Source of the DNA: Lineus longissimus
Lineage: Eukaryota > Nemertea > Pilidiophora > Heteronemertea > Lineidae
Direction: 5' to 3'
DNA length: 64,000 nt
NCBI RefSeq assembly: GCF_910592395.1
Contig: NC_088315.1
Span: 6,636,501-6,700,500, forward strand
Made by a program: the position numbers and the translations under genes. Numbering within the stretch: the first letter of the stretch is position 1; every line of letters starts with the position of its first letter. Of the stretch, positions 21,791 through 33,343 are shown in pieces. The notes under the pieces are model-generated. The model was not told where the DNA came from. It saw only the letters and a program-made list of their open reading frames with translations, and did no database searches.

Positions 21791-22533
21791 TTAAATAACA
21801 AGCCTATAATTTGGAGCCTTGTGAGGGTGGGGAAATACTTTCATTTCAGCCATTTTAAAGCCAGTTTCATCGGCTACAGCGCTACCCCACGAAAGCTGAG
21901 GCCACGCGGTCGGACTCCAATTTGAATAATTCAATATGCGCGGTCCGTTCACATTTGCCTCTGAGCAACCCGTCCCAAACCACCAACCTCCTCCGAAATT
22001 CTGTGCACAGTTAAAGGTGGCATTGCCGTCGTTGTCCCTGTCGTAGGTCGAAAAATAGCTGCCGTTTGTTTCCGTAGCGTTGTCTCCGGAAAACAGCACA
22101 TCTCCGTGCCATTTTCGCTTGTTTTGAGAAGATGGCTTCATTGTTATCCGGAACCTTTCGCTCTCATTCCCAATGTGGAAGTTATCGTAGACACAATTGA
22201 CATTAAAGGTTTTGTTCAGAAATGCACCCAGCCATATCCTTAACCCGTAAATTCGGCTCCCAGAAACAATTTCATGAATGAATTTGTTACCAATATAAAA
22301 GTCCCTTTGGCGCAATCCGAAGCCATTCGTATAGTTCACCCAGGTTACATTCATGCTGAAGTTGTCAGCATCGATGGCCTTTCCTTGGAACATGATGACA
22401 GTGGTTCCACCTGATTTGTGCAAGCGGCATTTCACTTCAAATGGTTCTGTCGAATTCTCCGGCCAGATGTACTTTATTTTAGTCTTTGCTGGTGTGGTAT
22501 CGTACACGTGTACGTGGAAGTAGTCCGAGCAAT
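21791..22533 (-). CDS. FREP-like 2 exon 3: fibrinogen C-terminal domain
   Basis: The acceptor is TACTTTCAG, and the first Asp is split with the EGF exon as in copy 1. It has 247 residues, 20 more than copy 1, and is rich in N-glycosylation sites. Cysteines at 147, 181, 321 and 335 keep the two usual pairs; an additional Cys259 (NVNCVYD) has no partner in copy 1. Confidence 0.92.
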
Positions 22534-25457
22534 CTGAAAGTATAATGGGAAGCACTTTGGTTCGAGACGCTTACTGACATGACAGATAAGAGGCAGTCGT
22601 CCTGATGTCATTTGAGAAGAGCAAAGGGCGTTTTTCAATAGTGGTCATCAGGTCAATTTAGCCAACACCAGCTTTTAAATGCTGATTTTGTTTTTGTTTT
22701 AATTTCATTGAAAAAACCTCCACGGGGTGCATATTTGTGCCAGGCAAAAATCTTCTTAAAAAAGGTATTTCAGAAGCTCATGAACCTCTATTTCTGAGAG
22801 TGTGTGCTGTCAGTGAGTGTTGGATTTCTGTATGGTACCTACCGTAGGCTCTAATGTTGCATCGTTGACCAGTGTAGGCTGGTGGACAAGGCTCACATTT
22901 GTTCTCCCCTCTGTCGTATGTACTGTTGTAATAACAGAACCGCTCCTGAAATAAGACGGGTTGCCAAATCTTGTTTCAGTTTATTGGTCGGGGATAATGC
23001 CTGCAGCTGACATTTCTTTGTGTCAGAACCTCGCTATATCAAATGGGAAGTGACGGGAACGTGACGAAGTGAAAAGTGTCTGAAATTAGTCATTCATGTT
23101 GCAAATAAAGACCATTATATGTTAACTGTCTCGGATCATGATGTTCCCATCACCAGGGTCCACGATATCTTTACCTATGCGTATACATGTACATGTAGCT
23201 CATGCATTGTTGACGTCACGGGTGCTTTAGATCCGTATTGACGTGAAGGGAGTGGCCCTGTTGTGGCCCCCATCTGTGTACCTCATAATGATTGAAACGA
23301 TTCCCTTGTCCTAGTGATATGTTTACAGACGTTGCTATCGTTCGACCATTAGTAGCCAGGAACACTTAAGTGGTGAGGCAAGACAAATATTTCATCGCAG
23401 TTCAAGGCGAAGGAACATTGCACGTGCAACATTTCCTTATAGCATTCCGCGAAGATGACGTCACTGCTGCTGCTGCCCTCTATTTCCCCATCGCTGAATT
23501 ACAGGCAATGTCGGACAAAATGCGGTTTCGTAATGGATTCAGGCTTTCTAACTTGGGCAGTTAGATTCAATCTGGCACATGTCCGAGTGTTGGAAATACT
23601 ACATAATTGTTCTGAATAGTTCTCTCTCTGACTCTATGGTATCATTCATGCTAAAAACAATGCAGGGTCAAAGATAATTTACTTTGGAATAAGCTCAAAT
23701 GCGTAGAAATAAGTATCGATGTCCGCCTGTCACGTGACTAAAACGTCATCAATATCTTATGCAAATGATCTTGTGAGCTATAAATAGTAACTTCGCGGCA
23801 TGCTATTGACTAGCGTTGTGAGCGCGAACCCTGTTCGCATCAAATAACTGTGTTCTATCTCGTATGAGTGCTTTCCGCGGCAGCCTCGCATCTCAATGGG
23901 GGATCTCGCCAGGGCAAAAATATTTAGCAAAGAGACACACAGTTCATTAGATCTCGGTCATTAATTCATCTCTGATTATTAAGTCTAAGCAAATTGTTAA
24001 TGGAAGTGTGGCTATTAATACTTATATGCTTTTTGTTGATATGGACGGGATAACCAAGGGATGATGTCCATTAAGTGGCCGGTATAACCTGTCCAACATT
24101 GACCATTAAAATCCTTATAGTGATCCTGTTTCATGGTGTGTAAAATGGACAAGTGGTGTACTTCTGATGGGGTCACTTTTTAAAACATGACAATATTCCG
24201 AGTGGTTCAAAAGTTATGGTCTATTTTGTGAATGTTTGCTCCAAAATGTGTTTTGCGCGTACATTCGATTCACTGCCTTATATAGCCCTCTCCCCTCGCT
24301 GCGCTTTAGTGGGTAGCTTTAATTACCAACTACATGCACCCGCAACGGGGAAAGGCCCAAGTGAAATCATAGAGAATCGGATTCGATCCGTATTTATCAA
24401 ATTGTTATCAGAGTCATGAAAGAAACCCCTAATATAACGGCGAGTTGTCCCAACGCCGAGCTATTTTTGACCTCGTTCCTGACCGCTATCTCGTTGATAT
24501 AACCCGTGCGATTTGTAAAGGTTTGAAATCAACGATGAATTCCTAACTTGCACTGTTAAGCTGTCTTAGTGTAAAGGTGAAAATCGGTAAGATTTAGCGA
24601 GATATCGCACATTTGTATTGTGTAAATGCTAGTGTACATACAATGTATATTGGATATTCAGCCACGTGTCGGTACAGCTGTAGTGTCCTGTTACGGGGCG
24701 ACAGTGAATTTCAAATAATGTTTTTTAGTACACCTTTAGGCCAAAATATTAATTAATAGATTAAAAATGATTTTATCCGAAGAAATCGATACAAGCCGTT
24801 CGTAAAATTCTTCGGTACTGACAAACTTGTCAACAAATGCCAAGAAAGACAATAGTCAAAATCACCGACGAATTGATCGAAAAATGCACGTTATTTGCTG
24901 AGCCATTAGTCTTACACGTTTATTGGCAATGATCTCGAGGTTTCGGAAGTCACCCACTGAAAGAGCCATCACTCAATTAGTAATACAACAAATCGTTGTT
25001 GCTCCTTGATGGAACTTCGTGAGAAATTTTATCACGCCGTAGTGAAAAGATAAGACACGCCATGTGATTAGTAAAAAATACAATTGTCATATTTGAAGTA
25101 CTATAACATAAATATAATTCTCACCTTGAAGTAGAATTTAGTTCCAGTCTTTTGTTCTAGATCACTGCATCCAACGTCCCTAGGCGTATTTCCAAACTCA
25201 CAATTATCTGCTGTTGTATTCTCCTTGAAATTCATCCATCCGCACTCCTCAAACATACCCTTACACTTTCGGGCGCAGTCCAAGTAGGTCCCGTTCGATG
25301 TGTCATCAATGTTAGCAGATGACATACCCCAGTTCGCTGTACACCCAGGCAAAGTAAAAAATTTCGATCCAAATGCATCTAAAAGTTTAGTGCTTTGCGA
25401 AGTAATAGCCAAATAAGAAAATGTTAATGTTGAGATGTAGAACTGTACGCAAGCCAT
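21791..25457 (-). CDS. Secreted PAN-EGF-fibrinogen protein 2 (FREP-like)
   Basis: Exons 25457-25125, 22945-22843 and 22533-21791 join with phases 0 and 1 into 392 aa, the same plan as the gene at 12636-15268. A signal peptide (about 1-20, VQFYISTLTFSYLAITSQS) is followed by a PAN/apple domain (to 111; LDCARKCKGMFEECGWMNF), an EGF-like module (112-145; CPPAYTGQRC) and a fibrinogen globe (146-392). The globe keeps DRDND (310-314), NCA (320-322), GGGWWF and CSEANVNGPR, so the calcium site looks intact. It carries an insertion before YFSTYDRDND (NKRKWHGDVLFSG) and differs from copy 1 at the very C terminus. The second intron-side gap (22946-25124) is 2.2 kb against about 0.5 kb in copy 1. The ligand is unknown; a lectin or adhesion role is inferred from the family. 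Confidence 0.92.
22680..22802. mobile_element. MITE fragment (CACTCTTAGAAATAA family)
   Basis: The segment contains GGGGTGCATATTTGTGCCAG and ends CTATTTCTGAGAGTG, matching the core and right end of the element at 29966-30217. The left end is not clear. It lies just downstream of the EGF exon, between exons of FREP-like gene 2. Confidence 0.5.
22843..22945 (-). CDS. FREP-like 2 exon 2: EGF-like module
   Basis: A 103-base exon (ERFCYYNSTYDRGENKCEPC, then PPAYTGQRCNIRAY) between a CTTATTTCAG acceptor and a GTAGGTACC donor. Length, phases and cysteine spacing match the copy-1 exon at 14291-14393. Confidence 0.85.
22946..25124 (-). other. First intron of FREP-like gene 2
   Basis: A 2.2-kb intron. 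It holds a promoter-like motif cluster on the + strand near 23731-23790 (listed separately) and only chance open frames. Confidence 0.6.
23731..23838 (+). promoter_or_regulatory. Promoter-like cluster: E-box, CRE, octamer, TATA
   Basis: Within 60 bases: CACGTG (23731-23736), ACGTCA (23743-23748), the octamer ATGCAAAT (23759-23766) and TATAAATA (23779-23786). About 40 bases after the TATA box is a small hairpin, GCGAAC-CCT-GTTCGC (23824-23838). No open frame of note follows, so if it is a promoter the product may be a non-coding RNA. I do not recognise any known snRNA. Confidence 0.35.
25125..25457 (-). CDS. FREP-like 2 exon 1: signal peptide and PAN domain
   Basis: It runs from the ATG at 25457 to the donor AAG/GTGAGA, phase 0, and encodes 111 residues. 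The CARKC..MFEECGWMNFKEN and NTPRDVGCSDL stretches are very close to copy 1, while the N-terminal third has diverged. Confidence 0.85.
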
Positions 25458-27492
25458 CTCTGGTCTAGACTGCTACCTCGGTCATTTGAACTTTGCAAGC
25501 GACTCCAATTAGCTGCAGTTCAGTCTACCAATCCTGTCGCTAGGTGTTGGCATAGTTGGGTTCACAGTGGTTGATTCGGGCGTTGGTGGAAATGAATGAA
25601 AAGCCATTACTTGACTGAGAGGAAGAACGATTCAAGAAACCTCCGAAAGGAACCTCACTTGGCCGAAACACCACGCCAGTGCCATGTTATGTTTCATGGA
25701 ACAATCCAGTGCAAATATGAAAACCAACGATGAAGACCTCACCTAGTGAAAGGCACATACTCTCATCCGAGTCCGTTCCGAGATGTTGTGCACGATCGTC
25801 CAGCGATCGAACTACATGCAAACGCGGAAGGACACAGTGATGCGACGTCACTTATGCAGCGCGGCAGATGGCAATGTTTGCATGGTCGTGCAGGATAACG
25901 TGGGGGCAAACTGGCTTCAGTAATGTAAAAGAAACTCCCGGTGTTGCGTCGATTTGAAGGAAAATCCACGCAGCGGCTGAAGATTACACCAACGTTGGCA
26001 GAATTTCCAAGGGGTCATTTCCAAAACTGATCCTCCCGTATCCACGCTTGCGAGGATAGTATTTGACTTGAAGTTGTTCTTTGCGCCAGCACAGATCGAG
26101 CTTAGATGTCGAGCTGGCGCCGGCCGGGGCACGACTTCACTGGAAGTCCTACAATGTAAAACTACAAAGAAAATGTCACTGAAGTCAAACAGAAGAATGG
26201 CTCTGTAAAAGTAAACATTTATTTTCCATAACATTTACAACTTTTACATATTTTTACTTGGCTTATTCGTGTCACCACGCATACATACGGAATGTGAGTA
26301 AAGAAAAGCATCCAATGTTACACCTATTAGATCCAAAAGAGATCCCATTAAAATGTTACATTTAAGAATAAAGCCGTCTGATATGTGTCAATATGAATTG
26401 CGCCGCACTTTGGATCGAAAAGAGATCCGAGTTAGGGTTATGGGTTGGTCATACATTTGTACATTTAAAATTTGAAAGAATACGCTGTGTTGATAATGAG
26501 ATGCCCTGCCTCGAATTGCCGTCACACGAAGGATCAAAGTATTATAAACCTAAAATGAATGTCCAATCCTAGTGGGTAAAAAAGTTACGTGAAGGTCCCT
26601 GGTATCGAAGATCGTCTTAAACACTTGCCATTTCGAAATTTTAAGGATGAAAAGCCTGTGAGTTACTTGATAGGTCTTGATGTATGAAATTAATGAACAT
26701 GTACGTTAAGTTAACAATAAAATATGAATTGAAGTTGTAAAGAAAGTAATTAGATATCTATCAGATTCACAATCGTGTTACAAATCCCCTGTTTTGGGAT
26801 TATTTTCATAAAGTTTTGCGATATTTGGATAGCAATAGAAGCAAAGACAGGTCGTGGTGCCACACCGTGGAAGCAGGAAATCCTAATGATAACTGAGAAC
26901 ATGGACGATGAACAAAACAAATTGTCGCCAAACAAATCCATTTGATAAGGGTATGACGAATTTGCCAGGTTCATTATGCACATGCATTGAGAAGTCAGGT
27001 CAAAACGTCTCGTGACTGACTCATGTAATGCCACGTATTTGAAAAATCTCGAATTCGATTTCAAATTTCAAATTTTAAATGCCTTTAAAACGACACGACG
27101 CGGCACCACTTTACCATATATTAATATCCAAACTATGTATATGATAATCATGTACCTAATCGACTAGCCAGAACAAAAGCAATTTCAAAAATGACAACGA
27201 AAATGAAATCACGACTCGTCTCATCATCAGCAAAATAATAACCGTATCAATATAAATACATGTACTAGTGCTATACCTTTTGTACCTGTCGTGATAACTT
27301 TAGGATGCCAATGGATTATGTCATCTCCCGCAATAAGAAAGTCACAATACTTGTAATGTTGGTGAGGTAAATGCTATGATTTATTACAGAAATGGAGATA
27401 CTGGTTATCTCCCTGAACACCGCGAGGATAGAGCTAAAATGTAGGCCCAAACCGAGGCGGCAGCCGAGATTTTTCTGGCGAAATGACAGCTC
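25458..27492. other. Intergenic upstream of FREP-like gene 2
   Basis: No gene was recognised. A duplicated GATC(C/G)AAAAGAGATCC word occurs near 26331 and 26415. Open frames on the minus strand at 25917-26234 and 26750-27064 have no domain. Confidence 0.45.
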
Positions 27493-27846
27493 TAAAGCCC
27501 GCAGCACACTAGCCGCCAAGTTGGCGGCCAGTGGATCCTGATCAGAGCACACCTGCCCAGAATCGGCGTCCAGTAGCGTCTTTTCCGCCACTTTAGGCTG
27601 CCATTTTTAAATCATGTGACATCAAGACGCATACTGATTGGCTTCTTCTTGCGTTCAAACGCGGCGACACGCGTCAAAAATCAAACATTATGTTAGATAT
27701 TTGGCGTTTAGTTGCGGCAAGTGGCGGCAAGTCGCGTTCGCCGAGGCCGTTCGTAGCAGACTAGGGATTTTTCAGGCGTTCAGGGCTCTTGCGGCAAAAA
27801 ACGCCTGTGAACGCCGAAGTTGGCGGCTAGTGTGCTACGGGCTTTA
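27493..27846. mobile_element. GC-rich MITE
   Basis: A 354-base element with ~30-base terminal inverted repeats. The left end is TAAAGCCCGCAGCACACTAG followed by CCGCCAAGTTGG; the right end is its complement with a single change near the tip. The interior repeats GGCGGC and GCGTT words and has no coding capacity. Its outer eight bases equal those of the element at 17751-18495. Confidence 0.8.
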
Positions 27847-29290
27847 CCGAGCGGAATTAGGTGAGACAACCAAAATTGAGAGCGTGGTATCAATTTCTGT
27901 TCTAAAACGCATACACTTTGATGGCTGCCATGTTGATCAGCGATACAAAACGTTTGGTGACGCTTTTTTCGTGAACAACAGAGGTTTATTTAAGACTAGC
28001 TCAAATAAACCTCAGTTAATCATGAAAAATATGTTACCAAACATTCTTTTTGATACATGACTCTACAGCATACAACTAAATATAGTAACATAATATTTCT
28101 AAATATTGTGAAAAACACTCACATATTTTGCTTTAGATCTCTTCATCGAACAGCTAATATGATTTGAAAAATGGTGTACCTGGCACATTATTGTCAGTTA
28201 AAATGAGTATACATTTTTTTGCGAATAGTTTACATGTGGGACTGTGCCATTATTCAGTTCTCACGGAAGTGAAAATTATTGGCCCGTCACATATTAAATT
28301 TTTGATAAAACACCTAATCCAATACTTTTTATAAACACCGACATTTTGACCCTGTCTGTGGATGCTGCTCGTAAAGCGTCGGAAGTGATTTAGACCTCCC
28401 ACACCGGGTTGTCCCCAACGGACAAAGGGCCTGTGCGAGTATAATGTTGAGATATGGCGATAGACCAAGCAGCACGATATTAGTGCTTAAATTCATAAAT
28501 TGGCAGGTTTTTGCTGATGAAGTTGATTTCACACTAACCCATGACGTACTATAAAGTTTTTGTACACAATTGTAACACAACTGCGAGCAAATTAGGAGGC
28601 ATTCGTCGACAATACGGTCATGATAGAAGACACCTCATACCCTGATATCAATGTCCTTTCACAGATGGCGATATCAAAATGACTTGCTGGAAATACAGAC
28701 ATCCACTGTTAATTTTGGGTTTTGTAAGTTTGCGACCTCGATATAACTTTGAATGATTGCCGATTTAACAGCCTAGACTTCTCCTGTTTCGATCTATTTG
28801 ATGGATGTGCCACGGAGAATGCTGCATTTTTTTATCATAACCCAGGGGCGTCTCGGATAAGTCAACAAAAGCCTCTGCACTCAGAAAGAGGCTAATGGAT
28901 ATTCTGTTTGAGATTATAATTTGTGAGACCAAAGTATTTCAGAATGGCATTTAAAAAGTAGCTTTCGATTTGCCACACCTACATCATACATTGTTCATTA
29001 TATCGCCTTCTGTCGCATATAAAAATCGATACAAAAATAATATCTGTTAACAGCGCAATGTTTAAATAAACTCATACAGATTATAGATTCGATAATGGGC
29101 GTTGAATATCGTTTGATGACATATTTGTCTTGGTTCGATTACCCGGTGCATCACACACCCATAAAGTGTATGATCAACAGACGGGGTTAGAAATGCTAGT
29201 AATTGCCGAGAAGACAGCAGTAATTTTAATGCTTCTAATAGAGTTATTTTTATTTGGCTGGTACATGTACAATGATACTAATAGTATGCT
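27847..29290. other. Intergenic, no gene seen
   Basis: Overlapping short open frames on the minus strand at 28250-28580 show no domain. I saw no repeat boundaries. Confidence 0.4.
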
Positions 29291-29672
29291 AAGCTTGTAT
29301 TCAAGACAGTGATAGTAATCATTAGATTGCTTGTAATCAGTACAATGATAATCATCATCGGATTGATTGTAAACAGTACAGCGGCAGTAATCATTGGATT
29401 AATAATCAGTACAGTGAGTGCAATCATTGTAATGCTTGTAATCACATTGCATTGCTTAAATCGGTACAGGGATAGTAATCATAGGATCATGATAGTTATC
29501 GTTGGAGTGAATGATATCAGCACATTGATGTCAATCTTTGGATAGCTTGTAATCATTGAATTGCTAATTTGTGTAAATCATGCTTGGAATCACTGAAGCA
29601 AATGATCAGGTTTGTGAACATGAAAATGGTGTCAATGATCATGGGATTGCTTGTAATCAGTACAGTCATGGT
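29291..29672 (+). repeat. Degenerate ~36-bp minisatellite
   Basis: Repeated blocks of the type AGTAATCATTGGATTGCTTG followed by TAATCAGTACAG recur about ten times with heavy divergence. They yield artificial hydrophobic open frames rich in Ile and Val (29130-29545). Confidence 0.7.
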
Positions 29673-29965
29673 GCATGTAGATTTTGTTAATGTTTGTTAG
29701 CCATTAGGGTAATACACTGTATTTAGGGCATGGGCCGTATTTGATTCAGATTTGAATTGATTCTGATCTGAAAAGAACGATAAAACTCTTAAAAACATTA
29801 ACCCGGAATTTCGTACAGCCCTTATTCATCGATTCATACTTTATTTGTTGAGACCCATACATTTTTAGTTGCACCTCATGGAAAAAGTCACAAGGAATAC
29901 AGTCATAATTATTATATACTTATCAATGCATCAATACACGCCCTTGTCATGAGTGTTGTGTTGCC

Positions 29966-30217
29966 CACTCTTAGAAATAAACCTTTTTGATATTTTGGAA
30001 AACCGCTGAGGGTTTTTCAGCCGACATAAATATGCACCCCAAGGAGATTTTTAAGACAAATGAAAAACCCTTTGCGATTTTTCACAAGCGAAAAAGTGGC
30101 AGGAGTTTTATTTTCTCTAAAAAAGCTCTCGGGCATGTAGGGGGTGCATATACATTTTGGCTGAAAAACTTCAAGCGGGTCTTTGAAAAGCCCAAAACAA
30201 TTATTTTTAAAGAGTGT
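29966..30217. mobile_element. Fold-back MITE (CACTCTTAGAAATAA family)
   Basis: The 252-base element starts CACTCTTAGAAATAAACC and ends with the complement-like ATTATTTTTAAAGAGTG. Inside, TTTTTCAGCCGACATAAATA (plus TGCACCCC) pairs with GGGGTGCATA...TTGGCTGAAAAA, so the element can fold into a long hairpin. The 100-codon open frame across it is a by-product. Confidence 0.75.
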
Positions 30218-31429
30218 TGCTCACAAAAATATAAATTACGACTTAAACGCAAAATTAAACTAAAACGCAATTTGAAGTCAGTTGACTGAAACTAATCATT
30301 ACAATTAAACCGACAGTCCAGATTGTTAGAAGGAAGATAGTTTCAATTGATGTCAACATCAACAAATAGTGACATGGCGGCAGTTATCCAAAAAAATTTT
30401 TTACTACAGTGCTTTAAAAAAATCCTTTTGACCAAACACCTCACATATCCATTGAAAGTGATTATTAAATCTAGCTTGTTTCAAATCTGCCCACAAAAAG
30501 TGAAGCAATTTTATGAATACAGTCCCTTTATCGCCTGGAAAGTGTTATTGCTTCTTTGGAAGAAAGATAGTGTTTTTTTGTCGCATGAATAAGGAAATGA
30601 TATGAATAAAACAGAGAAAAATCTCTTATTTGCTGTAGTCGCCCTAAGACAAATAAAAATACTGCAATGTACCTAACATACGACACTATACCATACAATG
30701 AGTTGTCCTTCTTGGTGAAATTAAGACTATAAACATGACCCATGGGTCCAATATGAGGTCTCCAGGTGACTGAATGCATAGCGAGAGAACTGGCTATGCT
30801 TTCACTTTAGTGATAAAAATATGACTAGTAAAGTTAGACATTGCCGGCTGCACCTATCAGCGACTTCGTGAAGCTTAACTGTATGGCCCATAATGAACCC
30901 CGCCTGTCTGTAGCCTCCCTTTTGTGTCGTTTGGATACAACATCCCAATGCCTTATATGTGTATAATATGCAGGAAGTCAATTCGACGTTAAGCAGTTAA
31001 ATAATTCATGTATCGTATCCAATATAATGAAAAGATCGGTTCCATACTCCAGGTCACTGTGCACTGCGGATGCACGGTACAGTGCAGAGGCATGTGTGTA
31101 ACGCACAAGTATTCAAAAGTTTTTTCGAAGTGAACATCACCGTACTCCACAAACGATAAATCCATTAAGCAGACATCAGTACTTGTCTGGTAAATAGTTC
31201 CAGCGTATGAATTGCAAAGATCTAAGATGTCGTCTCAACGTTTTCTCGCGAAGACATGATGCGCATATTCGTCACTCCTAGGTAAAAGATGGCCGATAGT
31301 GTGACTCAAAAACTCGAAGGAAGTTATTATTGAACACATTGAGAATGTTTTCTCCCGTAACATTTAAATATATACTTCTGGATTGCCGAATGTCTGACCA
31401 AGTGCATGGCAACGATAAAAGGTAAAATG
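30218..31429. other. Intergenic, no gene seen
   Basis: No exon, RNA gene or clear transposon was recognised. Confidence 0.4.
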
Positions 31430-32229
31430 CTTAGAGAACACCAGTATACATATTCATGGCGTGAACATCTCGGTTTTCCGGTTGTTTCGAATGTCGTTTT
31501 GTTGAACGTGTAGCGCTTAAATAAGTAAAATCCTGCAAAGTGTATAGCACCATGTGCCATAAGGCCGTGAACTGCTTATTCATTATCGTAGCATAAAATA
31601 TCTGCCCGGACCGGTTGTTTGCCTGTAGGTTGTCACTTGGTTCTTTACGTAAACATTTTAGAAGCCGATCAGCTGACTGATAACGAGAATTCTTACAAAG
31701 AGCATCTTCATGGCGTAGAAAACCTATGTTTGGCATTTGTTTTGAATGTCATTTTCTTGTGTACGCGTAAACTTGCAAGGCCCACAATAGGTAAAACCCG
31801 TGCAAAGTGCAGCACAATGATATAGAATGAATTGCTTGACAGAAATATAGCACATACATTTCGTGAGAAAATCTCCATTTGCTTGGTGATGTCGTAGTAA
31901 TAACGACGGATCAAAACTCTCAGCAATAGGTATTGAAAAGTCAGTCGTGCAATACATTTCGGGAGTCTGGTTCACAAGGTGGGAATTGGCGTCGTTCAAA
32001 ATTCCTTTTCAAGTAGATATGATAAATAGCACTGATATCAATATGCCTGGATGCCTATCAGATCATTTGCAAGAAAAACCAATCCGAAAAATAAAGTATA
32101 AATAATGTTGTCAGGTCTTGTTGCAGCGGCATTAAACACTTTGGGGTAAAATAAATACAATCCTTTAGACACAAACCGCCAACACATCCATTCACTCGTT
32201 TTTTTCTCTTGGACGCCATATTGGATTAC
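31430..32229 (-). repeat. Three diverged tandem copies of a ~280-bp segment
   Basis: Minus-strand segments near 31430-31650, 31700-31990 and 32030-32229 align to each other. The first two share GACATTC(G/A)AAACAA(C/A) and CTACGCCATGAA(T/G)ATG type words. Copies 1 and 3 translate to similar hydrophobic stretches (GFYLFKRYTFN, GLYLFYPKVFN). Frames differ between copies, so this is either a decayed exon duplication or a non-coding repeat. Confidence 0.4.
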
Positions 32230-32336
32230 CATGGCGGATGGCTATTTCCGGTCTCCGCAGTAAAGTTTCTTCCATGGCGCCATTGGTCCTCGAGATCGAC
32301 ATATTGCGTCAGTTCTTTTTTGTACTGCTTGGACTC
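32230..32336 (-). CDS. Candidate exon, unknown protein
   Basis: 107 bases between a good acceptor (TTTTGTCTTTGTAG) and a GTAATC donor. It reads ESKQYKKELTQYVDLEDQ, then WRHGRNFTAETGNSHPP, a charged, coding-like peptide. It is in phase with a possible 39-base exon at 33166-33204 (KEKINEVRTPDQQ). No family was recognised. Confidence 0.3.
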
Positions 32337-33165
32337 CTACAAAGACAAAATAGGAAACATAAGTCAGATATTTAAGAATACATGCATTTAGTTTGCGGGT
32401 ATAACCGGTTTCGGATGAGCTCGAAGCCAGCCAAGTGCCGGTTACTATCTCCATTGGCAGGTGAAATTCTCTTTTGTTTCTGTTCTAATGTATACTGTTT
32501 AGGGATATGTAAGCCTACTCTGCCTAAAGATATTAAGCAATTCATCAAATCGCCGGAACTATGAGGATGGGGTTCCGACCTCGGAGATTTCATCCCTCAA
32601 AGCGGAGTCACGATGTCCCCATTCGAACCAGGTGGTACGAACACAATCTTTCAACTCTGATCTCCTAAGGCAATAATGTTAACCATCAAAGGTGCTTCTT
32701 CTAGTATCTCGTATAGGCCGGCCATAAGACTTACAGAATCTCTCAACCACGCTTTGGACCATCAGCCGTTTGAGACTGATATTCGTCAGCCCTTTGAGAC
32801 TGGTATCTGCTCCGTCCGCTTTGAGCATCATAGCAGTTTAATTACGGGGTGATCATTTCATGCTTATACGAGATGGCGTGCAGTTTTGAAGAGGCACGTA
32901 GAAACAAAGGCTGATGTAGTCAGTTAGATGACGCTGTTAGGCGAAGCAGGTCCGGAGTGTTGATGAAGGCGTAGCACGGCACGCTTCCGGTACATCGGTT
33001 ACTACCGAAGGGTTGGTATTGAGGGGGGTAGCTTCAGCTGGCACCGACGATTTCTTGTTTAGTGTTCTGACGGAAACATAAGCTAGAATGAGATCATATG
33101 TTACTGATCACCAACGCGAAGTGGAGACAGCATCACCATAAGACGGACATGACAAAACAATATAC

Positions 33166-33204
33166 CTGCTGGTCAGGAGTACGCACTTCATTTATTTTCT
33201 CCTT
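33166..33204 (-). CDS. Candidate microexon upstream of the 32230-32336 exon
   Basis: 39 bases (KEKINEVRTPDQQ) between a GGGCGCTGCAG acceptor and a GTATATTG donor, phase 0 on both sides, which matches the next candidate exon. The support is only splice signals and frame. Confidence 0.2.
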
Positions 33205-33310
33205 CTGCAGCGCCCAACGGCGATTACATAAAGTGATTTGCACTAATTTTATCCCAAAACGCCACGATTGATGTTTGAACGAGGCTACCTGAACGTCTTT
33301 GTCGTTGATA

Positions 33311-33343
33311 GGATAGATCAAGGATAGATCAAGGATAGATCAA
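33311..33343. repeat. 11-bp triplet repeat
   Basis: Three perfect copies of GGATAGATCAA in tandem. Confidence 0.9.

Noticed and set aside
29987-30289. 100-codon Lys/Phe-rich frame
   Set aside because: It lies across a fold-back transposon and arises from its A/T-rich arms.
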